A stretch of DNA of 64,000 bases. Origin: Chloroflexi bacterium HGW-Chloroflexi-6 (lineage in GTDB: Bacteria; Chloroflexota; Anaerolineae; Anaerolineales; Villigracilaceae). Where the stretch lies: NCBI GenBank assembly GCA_002840685.1, contig PHBU01000007.1, positions 124,001 through 188,000 on the forward strand, in the 5' to 3' direction. The number at the start of each line of letters is the position of its first letter. Position 1 is the first letter of the stretch. The notes under the pieces are model-generated. The model saw only the letters and a program-made list of their open reading frames with translations. It was not told the DNA's origin and ran no database searches. Position numbers and translations under genes: made by a program. This document shows, piece after piece, positions 1 through 9,006 of this stretch.

Positions 1-3000
1 CCAAATCATTTTGGGATGCAAGTCTGATCAAAATTTCCAAGCATGAAGGTTTCCCGCAAAGAGTCAGTGCCTGGCAATATTCGGGCCACCACATTTCACT
101 TTGTGATTCACCATTCAGGATTTGTTTTCCATACTTTAGCAATATATCAGTTGCAGGTTTATTCCCAATTCGTCCCAAACTAATGAATGCGTATTGATGG
201 CCCGGACAATTGCTCTCAATGGATTGGGCAAGTAAATTAACAGAATCTACATCTGCAATATTGCCTAGCGCCTCGGCAAATGTTCCCACCCATAGCTTTT
301 GATTAATCGCATATTCCAAATCATTCCTTACCGTAGGAGCGATTTCAGGCAATTGGAAAAGGGATAGGCCCTCTGTTGCGAACTCTCTTATCTGATAATT
401 TTCATTTTGGAGCATCTTTACCAGAAAGGGAACTACATCCCAGCGTCTCATGTGAGATAGCACAAAGGCAGCATACTCTTGTATGCTTGCTGATGAACTG
501 TCGTTATAGATTGCCCAGATTCGGCGCGGTATATCTGCTGCCGTACTTCTGCATAATTTTTCAAGCGCAACTGTTCTAAGCGTACTCATTTCTGGTTCTT
601 TATTCTGGATTGTTAACAAGCCATTTGTTCCAAACAGCAAACGGATCCAATGCTCTGTATCGAGCAGTCCAACATCTTTGGCCAAAGATTGTAATGCGCT
701 AAAACGCAAAGATGGGTTTATTTCATTGCCATCGGCAATTTCCCATAGAATATTACTGGCCTGTTGATGTTCCACCTGTCCCAAAACCCTGATGATGTGA
801 TGAATAGTATCCTCGTTGCGGTGGGGGGCTTGTGTGTCGTGGGTGGAGTCCTGACTACGCAACGAGTGCAAGAGCTCTTGAAGTATCTCCGTTGCTTTTT
901 TACCCCCAATCTTTGCAATTGTATTCAAAATAACCAGATCCAACTCAGGGTTGAAAACAGCATGGCGGAGGATAGGTAAAGCATCTGGATTGGTTATCTG
1001 TCCGAATATTTTCTCAAAACTTTCTTTGGATTTTTTGCGCTCAACCAATAGAGTATCTATCGATTCGCTATTGCCAATTCTAGCCAAGGCATACAGGGCA
1101 TGAGGGCGTAATGTTTGATCAGTCAAAAGTGATTTTAGATGAGCAACCGCATCTGGCGAAGTACTATTTTCTAAAGCATCAATACATTTGATTTGAATAT
1201 TCCGGTGCGCTAATGTATCGTTTGCGATCGTGATTAAAGCCCTGGTAACTCCTTCACCTTTCTTGATGCCAAGAACGCTCAATATTGCGGAGGCTTTTCT
1301 TTCATCAGTGGCTGCTGATCTCAGCTCAGCAATAAGCCTTTCCTGTAGTGTGGATGAATCCCAGTGTGAAAGGATTCTTTGAACGCGTACCAATAATTGA
1401 TATTCTTGCGGATAAACTAGCCAGTCTATGAGTTTATTTTGAACGTTTGAAACAACATCGAATTTATCTAAAATAGCGTGATCACCTTTGGCCAACAAAG
1501 CGAGAACATCCCCTGCCAATAAAAAGTTTAAGTCAAGCACGTCAGCTTGTTCAGTCTCGCAAATTATTTCTAGCATCGCTACTAATTTCGGGTAGGATTT
1601 TTCATGGGCGAGTTTTGACGCCATGCACCGAATTAAATCCGAACAGGCGGGGCTATTTTTCCAATCACGTATTTTCGATAACCACTCTGTTTCTTGTAAT
1701 AGGGCTTCTGCTGCTAGTGCAGCTTGAAATATTGGATGAACGAATTCTTTATGTCCAGTTGTTGGATTTGTCCGAAAGATTCCCCCAGTAGAGATGTGAT
1801 CAAAGATTTTTCTTTCACCCAACCCATAATTCTTTGCTATCCATTTGGCAATATCTGTGGCGCTAAATTCCCATTTTGCTGGGAACTCGGAGCCAATCGT
1901 GTAATTTGAGAGCGCCATATCCGATAATGCCACTCGCACAAAGCTTCTTTCTGCGTCAGATGTAATATCCTTTTTGAGCAAATGATTAATAGCAAGGTTG
2001 AGAAATTCCCAGAAACTTGGCGAATCATGGATTATTTCGTTGTTATTGATGATAGTCAAATAAACATCAAGCAGCATGGGGTTTGTTTGTATGATGGCTT
2101 CCCATGGAAATCCTGGCTTATAGCTATCGTCTGATATTTCCTTGAGTTCATACCAAGATTTAACGAAGTGATTTACCTCGTTGGGGGTGAGTTCGGTAAT
2201 TTCAAAGCGCTCAACCCTGGAATTATATAGAGCGGGTTGCTGGCGGGAGAAAACCACAACATTTTTCCACCGAGACAGAATATCTACCAAGAGCTTTTCG
2301 GATGAGTTGGATTCATGCCAGTTGTCGATCAAAACCCAGGCAATACCAGAACTTAAATCATTATCCAAAGTCCTGAAATGTTGGGTAACGAATCCATCAA
2401 CACCAGGGTAAAGCCCTGCATAATGTTGTTTTACTTTGTCTAGTGCTTGAAGTGCTGTCTCGCAGTTAACTAAATCTAGCCAATTTAGAATGAGTGGCAA
2501 ATGTACCCGGATGTCGTTTTGCAGTAATTGCGATACTAATCGTTTTGCGATGAAAGTTTTACCGGTCCCGGCAGAGCCAGAAATGATGGCATGCACATTT
2601 TGTTTTGATAAAAGTGTTTCTGCCAAAATTTCCCCGGGTTTTGACTCATCTGGCCCTGCTTGGTTCGCGGGATGTTTAATTCTTGTGTGAATGAAATGCT
2701 TTTTATTTGGTTTGCTTTTTCCAGAGAAGAAATTAAATTCTTCAGCAAATTCACGACAATCAGCAAAATACCGGGATGTTATTTCTAATATTCCTTGTCG
2801 CTCTTCTACCGTTGAGATGGCAATTTCTGTGCTGGCTAGATGTTGTGAAAACTCCGGTTCAATATCATCTCGGTTTAGTCCATTTGCTGCAAACAATTCA
2901 TAAACTTGCTGCCTATTTATGTATTGCGAGTTGAAAAAGCAGAACTGAGCAAAAGCGTTTAACCGTTGGGTGGTTATCGGGTTTTTTCTAAGCGTTTCCA

Positions 3001-3154
3001 TCCACCCTTTTATGGTGCTGCCGGGAACATTAATGGCAGCACCTATTTTTTCTCTGGCTTCATAGATCCCCCAATTTTTTTGCAAACAAACAGCATCTAC
3101 AAAGTAGCGAATTCGCTCCTGCAACTCAATAAAATTTGTAGTTTTTTCTACCAT
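1..3154 (-). CDS. HTH-STAND NTPase-HEAT repeat protein, partial (C-terminus off the window)
   Basis: One minus-strand frame stays open from about 3223 to base 1 and runs off the left edge, giving at least 1051 residues. The N-terminal ~70 residues contain an HTH-like stretch (KIGAAINVPGSTIKGW). Near residue 190 is a Walker A motif, SGSAGTGKTFIAKRL, followed by a Walker B-like IAWVLIDNW near residue 268, as in STAND/NACHT-type NTPases. The C-terminal half is made of HEAT-like helical repeats, for example ALYALARIGNSESIDTLL. The start at 3154 (MVEKTTNF) is a choice; an in-frame ATG at 3223, 13 nt after a TATAAT, would add 23 residues. Such proteins are usually ligand-sensing switches in conflict systems. 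The role here is inferred and the C-terminal end is unseen. Confidence 0.75.
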   Translation of the reverse strand, partial: MVEKTTNFIELQERIRYFVDAVCLQKNWGIYEAREKIGAAINVPGSTIKGWMETLRKNPITTQRLNAFAQFCFFNSQYINRQQVYELFAANGLNRDDIEPEFSQHLASTEIAISTVEERQGILEITSRYFADCREFAEEFNFFSGKSKPNKKHFIHTRIKHPANQAGPDESKPGEILAETLLSKQNVHAIISGSAGTGKTFIAKRLVSQLLQNDIRVHLPLILNWLDLVNCETALQALDKVKQHYAGLYPGVDGFVTQHFRTLDNDLSSGIAWVLIDNWHESNSSEKLLVDILSRWKNVVVFSRQQPALYNSRVERFEITELTPNEVNHFVKSWYELKEISDDSYKPGFPWEAIIQTNPMLLDVYLTIINNNEIIHDSPSFWEFLNLAINHLLKKDITSDAERSFVRVALSDMALSNYTIGSEFPAKWEFSATDIAKWIAKNYGLGERKIFDHISTGGIFRTNPTTGHKEFVHPIFQAALAAEALLQETEWLSKIRDWKNSPACSDLIRCMASKLAHEKSYPKLVAMLEIICETEQADVLDLNFLLAGDVLALLAKGDHAILDKFDVVSNVQNKLIDWLVYPQEYQLLVRVQRILSHWDSSTLQERLIAELRSAATDERKASAILSVLGIKKGEGVTRALITIANDTLAHRNIQIKCIDALENSTSPDAVAHLKSLLTDQTLRPHALYALARIGNSESIDTLLVERKKSKESFEKIFGQITNPDALPILRHAVFNPELDLVILNTIAKIGGKKATEILQELLHSLRSQDSTHDTQAPHRNEDTIHHIIRVLGQVEHQQASNILWEIADGNEINPSLRFSALQSLAKDVGLLDTEHWIRLLFGTNGLLTIQNKEPEMSTLRTVALEKLCRSTAADIPRRIWAIYNDSSSASIQEYAAFVLSHMRRWDVVPFLVKMLQNENYQIREFATEGLSLFQLPEIAPTVRNDLEYAINQKLWVGTFAEALGNIADVDSVNLLAQSIESNCPGHQYAFISLGRIGNKPATDILLKYGKQILNGESQSEMWWPEYCQALTLCGKPSCLEILIRLASQNDL

Positions 3155-3200
3155 AGAAAAAAATTTTCCACCAGCATAGAAATGTTTATTGCGATTAAAT

Positions 3201-3212
3201 GTGGATATCCAC
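3201..3212. promoter_or_regulatory. 12-bp perfect palindrome between divergent genes
   Basis: GTGGATATCCAC is a perfect inverted repeat between the -10 box at 3237-3242 and the preferred start of the leftward STAND gene. It could be an operator for an HTH regulator or a chance palindrome. No second copy was noticed. Confidence 0.3.
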
Positions 3213-3236
3213 TTACGTACCATCGTCGATATACCA

Positions 3237-3263
3237 ATTATAGGTGAACAATGCCTCGTTCAA
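3237..3263 (-). promoter_or_regulatory. Candidate promoter of the HTH-STAND gene
   Basis: On the minus strand TTGAAC (3258-3263) and TATAAT (3237-3242) are separated by 15 bp, reading towards the STAND gene. The box overlaps the start of the rightward small gene at 3251, so the two directions may compete. Confidence 0.4.
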
Positions 3264-3562
3264 AACGAAAACTTGCGGGCCATTCAAAACTGTACATCAA
3301 ATGGGTTTTGCCCCCTGGTTACAGGAAGTTTCAAAAAAATCAACCTGTAAATCTCTTACATGAAATAGATGCGGAAATTAAAACTATGCTTGATGCCCTT
3401 GCTCAAAACGAAATCACTGCCGATCAAATCACGATCGATGATGTAAATCGCTTATTGGCGTTGGGACAATTGCTCTCGTCTGTATTGACACCTGAGGAAA
3501 TTGAGGCCTTGCAGAAACGTTCTGTCAATTCATCCAATGATTCGCTCGATAGGAGTCAATAG
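3251..3562 (+). CDS. Small hypothetical protein upstream of the serine recombinase
   Basis: A 103-residue protein with a basic N-terminus (MPRSKRKLAGHSKLYIKW) and an acidic helical remainder (LLHEIDAEIKTMLDALAQNE). An AGGTG Shine-Dalgarno sits 7 nt before the ATG. It lies 68 bp upstream of the recombinase in the same direction, so the two are probably co-transcribed. I do not recognise the family. Small proteins next to large serine recombinases can be recombination directionality factors or regulators; that is only a positional guess. Composition is AT-rich like the rest of the island. Confidence 0.6.
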   Translation: MPRSKRKLAGHSKLYIKWVLPPGYRKFQKNQPVNLLHEIDAEIKTMLDALAQNEITADQITIDDVNRLLALGQLLSSVLTPEEIEALQKRSVNSSNDSLDRSQ

Positions 3563-3630
3563 GTAATCTTCATGTTTCTTGACCGCTGTTTAGGTACTCT
3601 GTAAGATTTGTAATTCAGGAGAATAAATTC

Positions 3631-5295
3631 GTGGCGCAGCAACACATTACGCCTGGTTGGGCAATCTATCTGAGAGTTAGCGATGAGGACAAACAAACCC
3701 CTGAACGCTCATTTGCCATGCAACGCCGGCGTATTCAGGACGATCTGATTTGCCATTCAGATATCCCCACATATAGAGAATATATTGATTTATTATCGGG
3801 GAGTAACCCTAATCGTAGAGATTACCAGGAACTATTGGCTGATGCCGAAGCCGGAAAATTTTCTCGTATCGCACTTTACCGAGCAGATCGCTTTGGACGT
3901 AATACAGTAGAAGGGTTGCAGGCTACCCAAAAACTGAATAGTTTGGGAATCCAGATTCGGGTTGCGAGTATGCCAAGTTTACGTCCCGAGGAGCCTGACG
4001 GATTTTTTATGTTTTTGATCCAAATGGGTATGGCCCAACGCGAGATCGAGGTTTTGGCGCAGCGGACTGGGGATGGTATGGAGGCTAAGCTGCGAGCAGG
4101 GGGCTGGGCTCACAAAGCCCCTGATGGCTATCTTAACAAAGAGCGGCTAGTTAGCAGTAATAAATATGATCGGTGGGTAGAAATTGATCCATCCTATCAA
4201 CCTGTGCTGAAGGATGCTTGGGCTCTCCTAATCACTGAGCGTTTTACGCTTAAAGAAATTTGTGAGGAGTTGTCTCGTAAAGGGCACACACGTGCTAGCG
4301 GTCGTCCTTGGGCATGGAATGACCCGGAATCAGGTAAACGATGTACCGCTGACAACATTCTCCATAAAGTTTTCCACAACCCGTTTTACGCTGGGTGGGT
4401 TACATCAGAGCGTTTTGGAATAAAAATTGGGGAAATTCGAGGCAATTGGGAACCCATAGTGACAAATGAGCAGTTCCAACGTGGCCTGCACATATTGCAT
4501 AAACATGATGGCGAAAAATCTCGGGAGAAGCGACACGTTTATTTGCTTCGGGACTTGTTGTGGGTTCAAAACAACGAGAAGGTATTAAAGCTTTATGTGT
4601 CAACCCCGTCCGGTAGATACCAAAGCTATTCATACTACATTTCACATGCAAAAATTAATGGTAAGTCTCTACATATTCAAACCAATGTAGTGGATGACCA
4701 AATTCCAGCTTGGCTTCATGGAATTGCTGTTGACCCTCAGCTGATCCCTGCTATTCGAAACATCTATAAATCTGATATCCAGAAAACTACTGCTGAGGAT
4801 CAGGGTCGACAAATTATCGAATTGCGTAAACGTTTGTCGATGCTCAAGGATGAAGAAGCTCGCTTAGGGCGCCTATACATCACCGATAAAATTTCAGATG
4901 TAGCGTATAAACAACTACATTCAGAATGGCAAGAAAAACTTCGCAATGCCGAGCTTCAATTGGTGGAATTGGAACGTGAGCCATCCATCCATATTAACGA
5001 TTTGGAAATGGCACTCATGCTACTAACAAAATTGGATGAGCTCTATCCACGCTTAGATGATAGGCAAAAATCAACTTTATTGCGAATTTTGGCTGCAAAA
5101 ATCATAATCGATATTAATGGTCAGATTGTAGATCATGTACTAAACGCCCCGTTTTTATATTTGTGGTCTATCGCAGATAAAGTTTCACATCCCGGAATAA
5201 AGGAATTAGATAATCAAAATCCGGATAGTTTTATGAGCAATTTGCGTTTCGATCACAAAGAAAAAATTATGGAATTACCCCTTGATATCCCATAA
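3631..5295 (+). CDS. Large serine recombinase (resolvase/integrase family)
   Basis: A 554-residue site-specific recombinase. The N-terminal ~150 residues are a resolvase catalytic domain: the nucleophile serine is in IYLRVSDED (~residue 18) and the conserved arginine segment is ALYRADRFGRN (~residue 85). A Recombinase domain follows (~165-290, including HNPFYAGWV), then a long coiled-coil segment (~390-460, LRKRLSMLKDEEARLGRLY). The start is GTG with AGGAG 9 nt upstream. The region where relatives carry a zinc ribbon (LLRDLLWVQNNEKVLKLY, ~residue 310) has no cysteines. It probably moved or once moved this island; no att core could be assigned. Confidence 0.9.
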   Translation: MAQQHITPGWAIYLRVSDEDKQTPERSFAMQRRRIQDDLICHSDIPTYREYIDLLSGSNPNRRDYQELLADAEAGKFSRIALYRADRFGRNTVEGLQATQKLNSLGIQIRVASMPSLRPEEPDGFFMFLIQMGMAQREIEVLAQRTGDGMEAKLRAGGWAHKAPDGYLNKERLVSSNKYDRWVEIDPSYQPVLKDAWALLITERFTLKEICEELSRKGHTRASGRPWAWNDPESGKRCTADNILHKVFHNPFYAGWVTSERFGIKIGEIRGNWEPIVTNEQFQRGLHILHKHDGEKSREKRHVYLLRDLLWVQNNEKVLKLYVSTPSGRYQSYSYYISHAKINGKSLHIQTNVVDDQIPAWLHGIAVDPQLIPAIRNIYKSDIQKTTAEDQGRQIIELRKRLSMLKDEEARLGRLYITDKISDVAYKQLHSEWQEKLRNAELQLVELEREPSIHINDLEMALMLLTKLDELYPRLDDRQKSTLLRILAAKIIIDINGQIVDHVLNAPFLYLWSIADKVSHPGIKELDNQNPDSFMSNLRFDHKEKIMELPLDIP

Positions 5296-5686
5296 CTTTT
5301 ATTGTACAGCAATGCACGCTGGTGGTTCGAAGCGCATCCGGTGAGGTATCTAGATTCTCAACATCAAACGGAATTGGCTGGGGTGCTGGTCAGGAGCACT
5401 TTTGAGTATAGAATCAAACTCTGAGTTTTGACAACAGTTTGCGTTGCTGGGTGCTAGGGCAGATGCTTTTATATTTTGCCCTTCCCATTTTTGTTGGGTG
5501 CTCAACAAGTTTTGTCTAATGGAGGCTTAGGTTTGAACACAACGGATGGATATAGCAAATATTCTTCCCTAATAGCTGAGATCATCATTAAATAAAACCA
5601 TTGTGTTTGCCAATTGTAGCTTCCGTGACAGGCATGACATTCTAGAAAATATAAAAATCTGCTTTCGAGTTTCCGTGAGCTTTCAT
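5296..5686. other. Intergenic gap after the recombinase, no gene seen
   Basis: About 390 bp between the ends of two convergent genes. It contains short hairpins such as GTGCT/AGCAC near 5380-5400 and two copies of TGGGTGCT (near 5450 and 5510), but no convincing ORF, RNA gene or terminator. As flanking DNA of a recombinase gene it is a plausible place for an attachment site. Confidence 0.4.
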
Positions 5687-6475
5687 TTATGGGCTAAGCT
5701 CAGGTTCGTTACTTTCTTCTTTTGCTGGATCACTGACTTCAGTTGCGATTCGTAATAAAACTTCCTTTTCACCCGAGTCTGTTTCTAATTTCCTCTTGAT
5801 TTCTTCGGCTTTTTTATGATATCGGTTAGTTAGATAACCAAAGATTAGCGATACTAGAAAGCTCATAATTGTAATGACTACGTAAATTGAAATTACTATA
5901 TCTTCAGAATGATTTGATGTAGATGTTTTTGTTGCCAGAGACACGGCTAAACTTACTGCTGCTGAAATTCCCGTTCCTATGAAAAGTGTTGTAAAGCCTA
6001 ACAATATATTAACATCACTTTGTAAATCAGCATATTTATACGCCAGATTTGCATCTACAAGCCTGATGTTTGGGCGAATGACCGACATCCTAGGCTCCAA
6101 ACCGCTTGTTAAAGAGCTAGACCGAAGCTGTTCTATGGATCGGCGAGATGTTTCTGCTAAATCACGAATTTGTTTTTCAAGCGCTTCTATTTTTGTACTG
6201 TCAGCATCTAGGTTGCGAAGGGTCTCTAAATCGCCCGCAACATTACCAGCGATTGATTCAACTGTTTCTACAGCTGTGTCAGCCACTATAAAAGACTCTA
6301 TTTTTTGATTGACGACTTGAAGGCGTTCTTCAATTTCTTGTCTTTTCAATAGGAGGTTAACGGGCGCATCTGAAACTTTCTCCATAGCTAATTGTTCTTC
6401 TATAATTTGTAGGGTTTTGCTTAACCTATCACGCTCGGACAAAAGTTGTTGTGTATCAATACTAATCTTGGGCAT
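5687..6475 (-). CDS. Coiled-coil protein with two transmembrane helices
   Basis: A 262-residue protein and the last gene of the six-gene operon, 61 bp after the SIR2-STAND gene. Residues ~1-115 are predicted by eye to be long amphipathic helices rich in E, K, Q and L (ERDRLSKTLQIIEEQL; KRQEIEERLQVVNQKIE). Two hydrophobic segments follow at ~155-182 and ~193-216, then a charged cytoplasmic tail ending EESNEPELSP. A GGGAGC ribosome-binding site precedes the ATG. No family is recognised. The layout, a soluble coiled coil joined to a two-helix membrane anchor, would suit a membrane effector or a platform for the neighbouring NTPase and protease, but this is inference. Confidence 0.75.
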   Translation of the reverse strand: MPKISIDTQQLLSERDRLSKTLQIIEEQLAMEKVSDAPVNLLLKRQEIEERLQVVNQKIESFIVADTAVETVESIAGNVAGDLETLRNLDADSTKIEALEKQIRDLAETSRRSIEQLRSSSLTSGLEPRMSVIRPNIRLVDANLAYKYADLQSDVNILLGFTTLFIGTGISAAVSLAVSLATKTSTSNHSEDIVISIYVVITIMSFLVSLIFGYLTNRYHKKAEEIKRKLETDSGEKEVLLRIATEVSDPAKEESNEPELSP

Positions 6476-6536
6476 TAATTTATGCTCCCTGACTCATGAA
6501 TTTATTTAGGCTACAAGTATAAGCCTGAAGGATTGA

Positions 6537-8963
6537 TTAAAAAATCTCATCTAACCGACTTAAGGCAGAAATGATACCTGAATCATACTTAAAGCGAAAC
6601 TCTGCATCCGTCATATGTTCTTTAATTATTTGCCTTTGACGAAATGGTATAGCACTGCCGCTTAATTCAAGATAACGCACAACTCCCTCAAAGAGAACCG
6701 AGAATGGGTGCACTGAAATACGAGCTCCATATGTTTCAAGCCGGATTGCCTCAGACAGAACATCCAAGGCTTCTAAGAATTTAGATTCTCGGCCCACATC
6801 CGATTTTTCCATTTTTAATAATAAAACTTTACCGAGAGTGGTGAGTGTAAAAGGGTGGTTTTCGATAGCGACAGCATGTCGAGCGTATTGGAGAGCGGTA
6901 TCGATATCATTCTCTGAAACCAAAAGCGCTCTCTGTTCCCAATAGCGAGAATTCCATGCCCATGCACTTTGTATATTGTCATAAAGCTTCTCTGCAAATG
7001 AACCAAGAAAGGGACGTACAACCTTATCAGCATCTAAAACACGACTAGATAAGCGCGCCTCGGGAGTCCTGTTCCGTATGGCATTCCTATTTACATGTGG
7101 GGCAATTCCAATTGCCAACCCGCAAAACACATTAAACAAATATTCCGCAGTGTCTTTTTTTGAAGATCTCTGCAATGTTTTTAGCCCTACTACTGGGTGC
7201 AATGCCACGACAAAATCATTTTCCGTGGCATGTTGAGTCAAACGCAACGGCACATCTTTGGAAAACATACGTCTAATTGAACAATTCGGCCCCATTATTT
7301 TTTGAAGAAGGCTATACCTTACGCCTGCCCAATAACAGTATTGCGCTAATGCAACAGTCAAAAATGCCAAACGATCATCTTCATGGGCTTCAAGCCAAAG
7401 AGATTCAATAATTTCATCCAAGGGGCGGAAGTCATTCAGAATTCTACAGATAGCAATTGCAACCGGATCCTTTCTGATTTTCATAGCAAATTGATCCGGC
7501 TTTCGTAAAGCATCGCTATTGGCTATCAGACCATAACGCTGATACTGATTAATGAGTTGCTGGCACTCAGTTTGACTCAGATTCGAAAGGTAGTATGCTT
7601 TCACACCTACCTGGCTGAGAACAAGATCGATATAAGGCTTTCGGTAATTTCTTTCAGCTGCTAGTACTACAATTTTTTCAGCGACATTATCATCTTTCAT
7701 TATTTCAAATATCTGATCCACATGATCAGCAAAACCATCTACAAGAATAAGAACTCGCTTTGCCTTCAAATTGGATAAGCACTTTATGGCTATATCTTTG
7801 TCTATTCGAGATAGCGTTTTTGTACTAAAAACAGGTATTCCAGCCATTGCAAAATCATGAGCTATCCTTCGAAGACTAGTAGATTTTCCCGTGCCTGGCT
7901 CGTCCAACACGATGATTATCTTTTCCATAATATCGTACGCAAAACATTTATCAACAATCTTTTTTAGTTTTGAGTTATCTTCACGCTCGATATCTATGTG
8001 TGTGTCTAGATCAGCCCACTCGGGACTGCGCCCATATAAAAATGGCACAGGTTTACTTGGAGTACTAATATTTTTGGGAGTTACTATTTCAAAATCGGAA
8101 AAAAACCTAAGCCATTCTGCATTTTTTGGCTGCACTTCAAAAAGACTGTCAACGTTTGGAATTATCAACTCGGAAATTGTTGGCGGGGTGGGAAATTGTG
8201 TTCTGAGCCATTGCATGAAATCCCCAAAAGTGGCTGTAACCAATATTAATCCAAATCGTTCGCAATCTTTTTTTGTGACAATAGTGGGGTAGGGTTCAAC
8301 CAGGAGAGATGGACCCCTATCTCTGCGAGGGGTTGTAGCATTTCTTGTACTCAAATAATACTCAAGATCGCCTTCATTCAATGATGTACCAGAAATAATA
8401 AACGGCTCAGTTGCGAGTATCTCAGCTAACATATAAGTCCAGGGATTTAGTTCCCTCATTACGCGAGCATATTCAGTATGAGAAAATACAAATTCTTGAT
8501 GTGGCTCTCCTACCCACCCATGAAGATGGATTGCCTGCAATTCATTGGCTTTGGGTGTTGGCTCAAGTGGATAATTATAATTAATAGGCTTGATGGATTG
8601 TTTTGCGATGGTTGATGAGCGATATAAATTTTCAATCACATCATCAACATTGAAAGTAAACAACCGCCGCCATATGTAGTGTGGAACGTTTTGTATTGAT
8701 GTTCCGGGTACACACTTATTATAGGGCTTAACTATTTCTTGTTCTTTTTGTTGCGAGTTAAGCAAGGCATAGACGCGCTGTAAGGTAGTACTTTCTGGCG
8801 CATCTGTTATTTGGCATAAGTGTAGCCGCAATTTTTCGCTACTTCTGAGGAATTCTCCGTCTTCGTTTTTGCTGTCGAGTGACAGACCAGAACCAAGCAA
8901 TAAATTGTAATTTCCCCGGAAGAGAGTATCTTGGAATGTGGTAAGAAGTTCTTCAGGTATCAT
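6537..8963 (-). CDS. SIR2-like domain fused to STAND NTPase
   Basis: 808 residues. The N-terminal ~270 residues look like a SIR2_2-type domain: LLLGSGLS nucleotide-binding loop (~residue 24), FTFNVDDVIENLY, the likely catalytic histidine in IHLHGW (~145) and the family-typical FSHTEYARVMRELN. A P-loop NTPase follows, with Walker A LDEPGTGKSTSLRR at ~355-368 and Walker B RVLILVDGFAD at ~407; the C-terminus is helical. SIR2-STAND proteins such as Avs5 are known antiphage NAD-depleting sensors, so NAD hydrolysis triggered by ligand binding is the likely action here. AAGGAG precedes the ATG. It is the fifth gene of the operon. The domain reading is firm; the defence role is inferred. Confidence 0.85.
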   Translation of the reverse strand: MIPEELLTTFQDTLFRGNYNLLLGSGLSLDSKNEDGEFLRSSEKLRLHLCQITDAPESTTLQRVYALLNSQQKEQEIVKPYNKCVPGTSIQNVPHYIWRRLFTFNVDDVIENLYRSSTIAKQSIKPINYNYPLEPTPKANELQAIHLHGWVGEPHQEFVFSHTEYARVMRELNPWTYMLAEILATEPFIISGTSLNEGDLEYYLSTRNATTPRRDRGPSLLVEPYPTIVTKKDCERFGLILVTATFGDFMQWLRTQFPTPPTISELIIPNVDSLFEVQPKNAEWLRFFSDFEIVTPKNISTPSKPVPFLYGRSPEWADLDTHIDIEREDNSKLKKIVDKCFAYDIMEKIIIVLDEPGTGKSTSLRRIAHDFAMAGIPVFSTKTLSRIDKDIAIKCLSNLKAKRVLILVDGFADHVDQIFEIMKDDNVAEKIVVLAAERNYRKPYIDLVLSQVGVKAYYLSNLSQTECQQLINQYQRYGLIANSDALRKPDQFAMKIRKDPVAIAICRILNDFRPLDEIIESLWLEAHEDDRLAFLTVALAQYCYWAGVRYSLLQKIMGPNCSIRRMFSKDVPLRLTQHATENDFVVALHPVVGLKTLQRSSKKDTAEYLFNVFCGLAIGIAPHVNRNAIRNRTPEARLSSRVLDADKVVRPFLGSFAEKLYDNIQSAWAWNSRYWEQRALLVSENDIDTALQYARHAVAIENHPFTLTTLGKVLLLKMEKSDVGRESKFLEALDVLSEAIRLETYGARISVHPFSVLFEGVVRYLELSGSAIPFRQRQIIKEHMTDAEFRFKYDSGIISALSRLDEIF

Positions 8964-9006
8964 ACTTTCTCCTTAACTATACAAAAGTAACCAGTTAGAA
9001 AACTTT

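Noticed and set aside
1..3250. Apparent gene-free or pseudogene region with only short ORFs
   Set aside because: Translation of the minus strand shows a single uninterrupted frame leaving the window; the short ORFs are shadows.
5322..5335. tRNA T-arm-like GGTGGTTCGAAGC after the recombinase, possible att site in a tRNA
   Set aside because: No acceptor, D or anticodon arm could be built around it.
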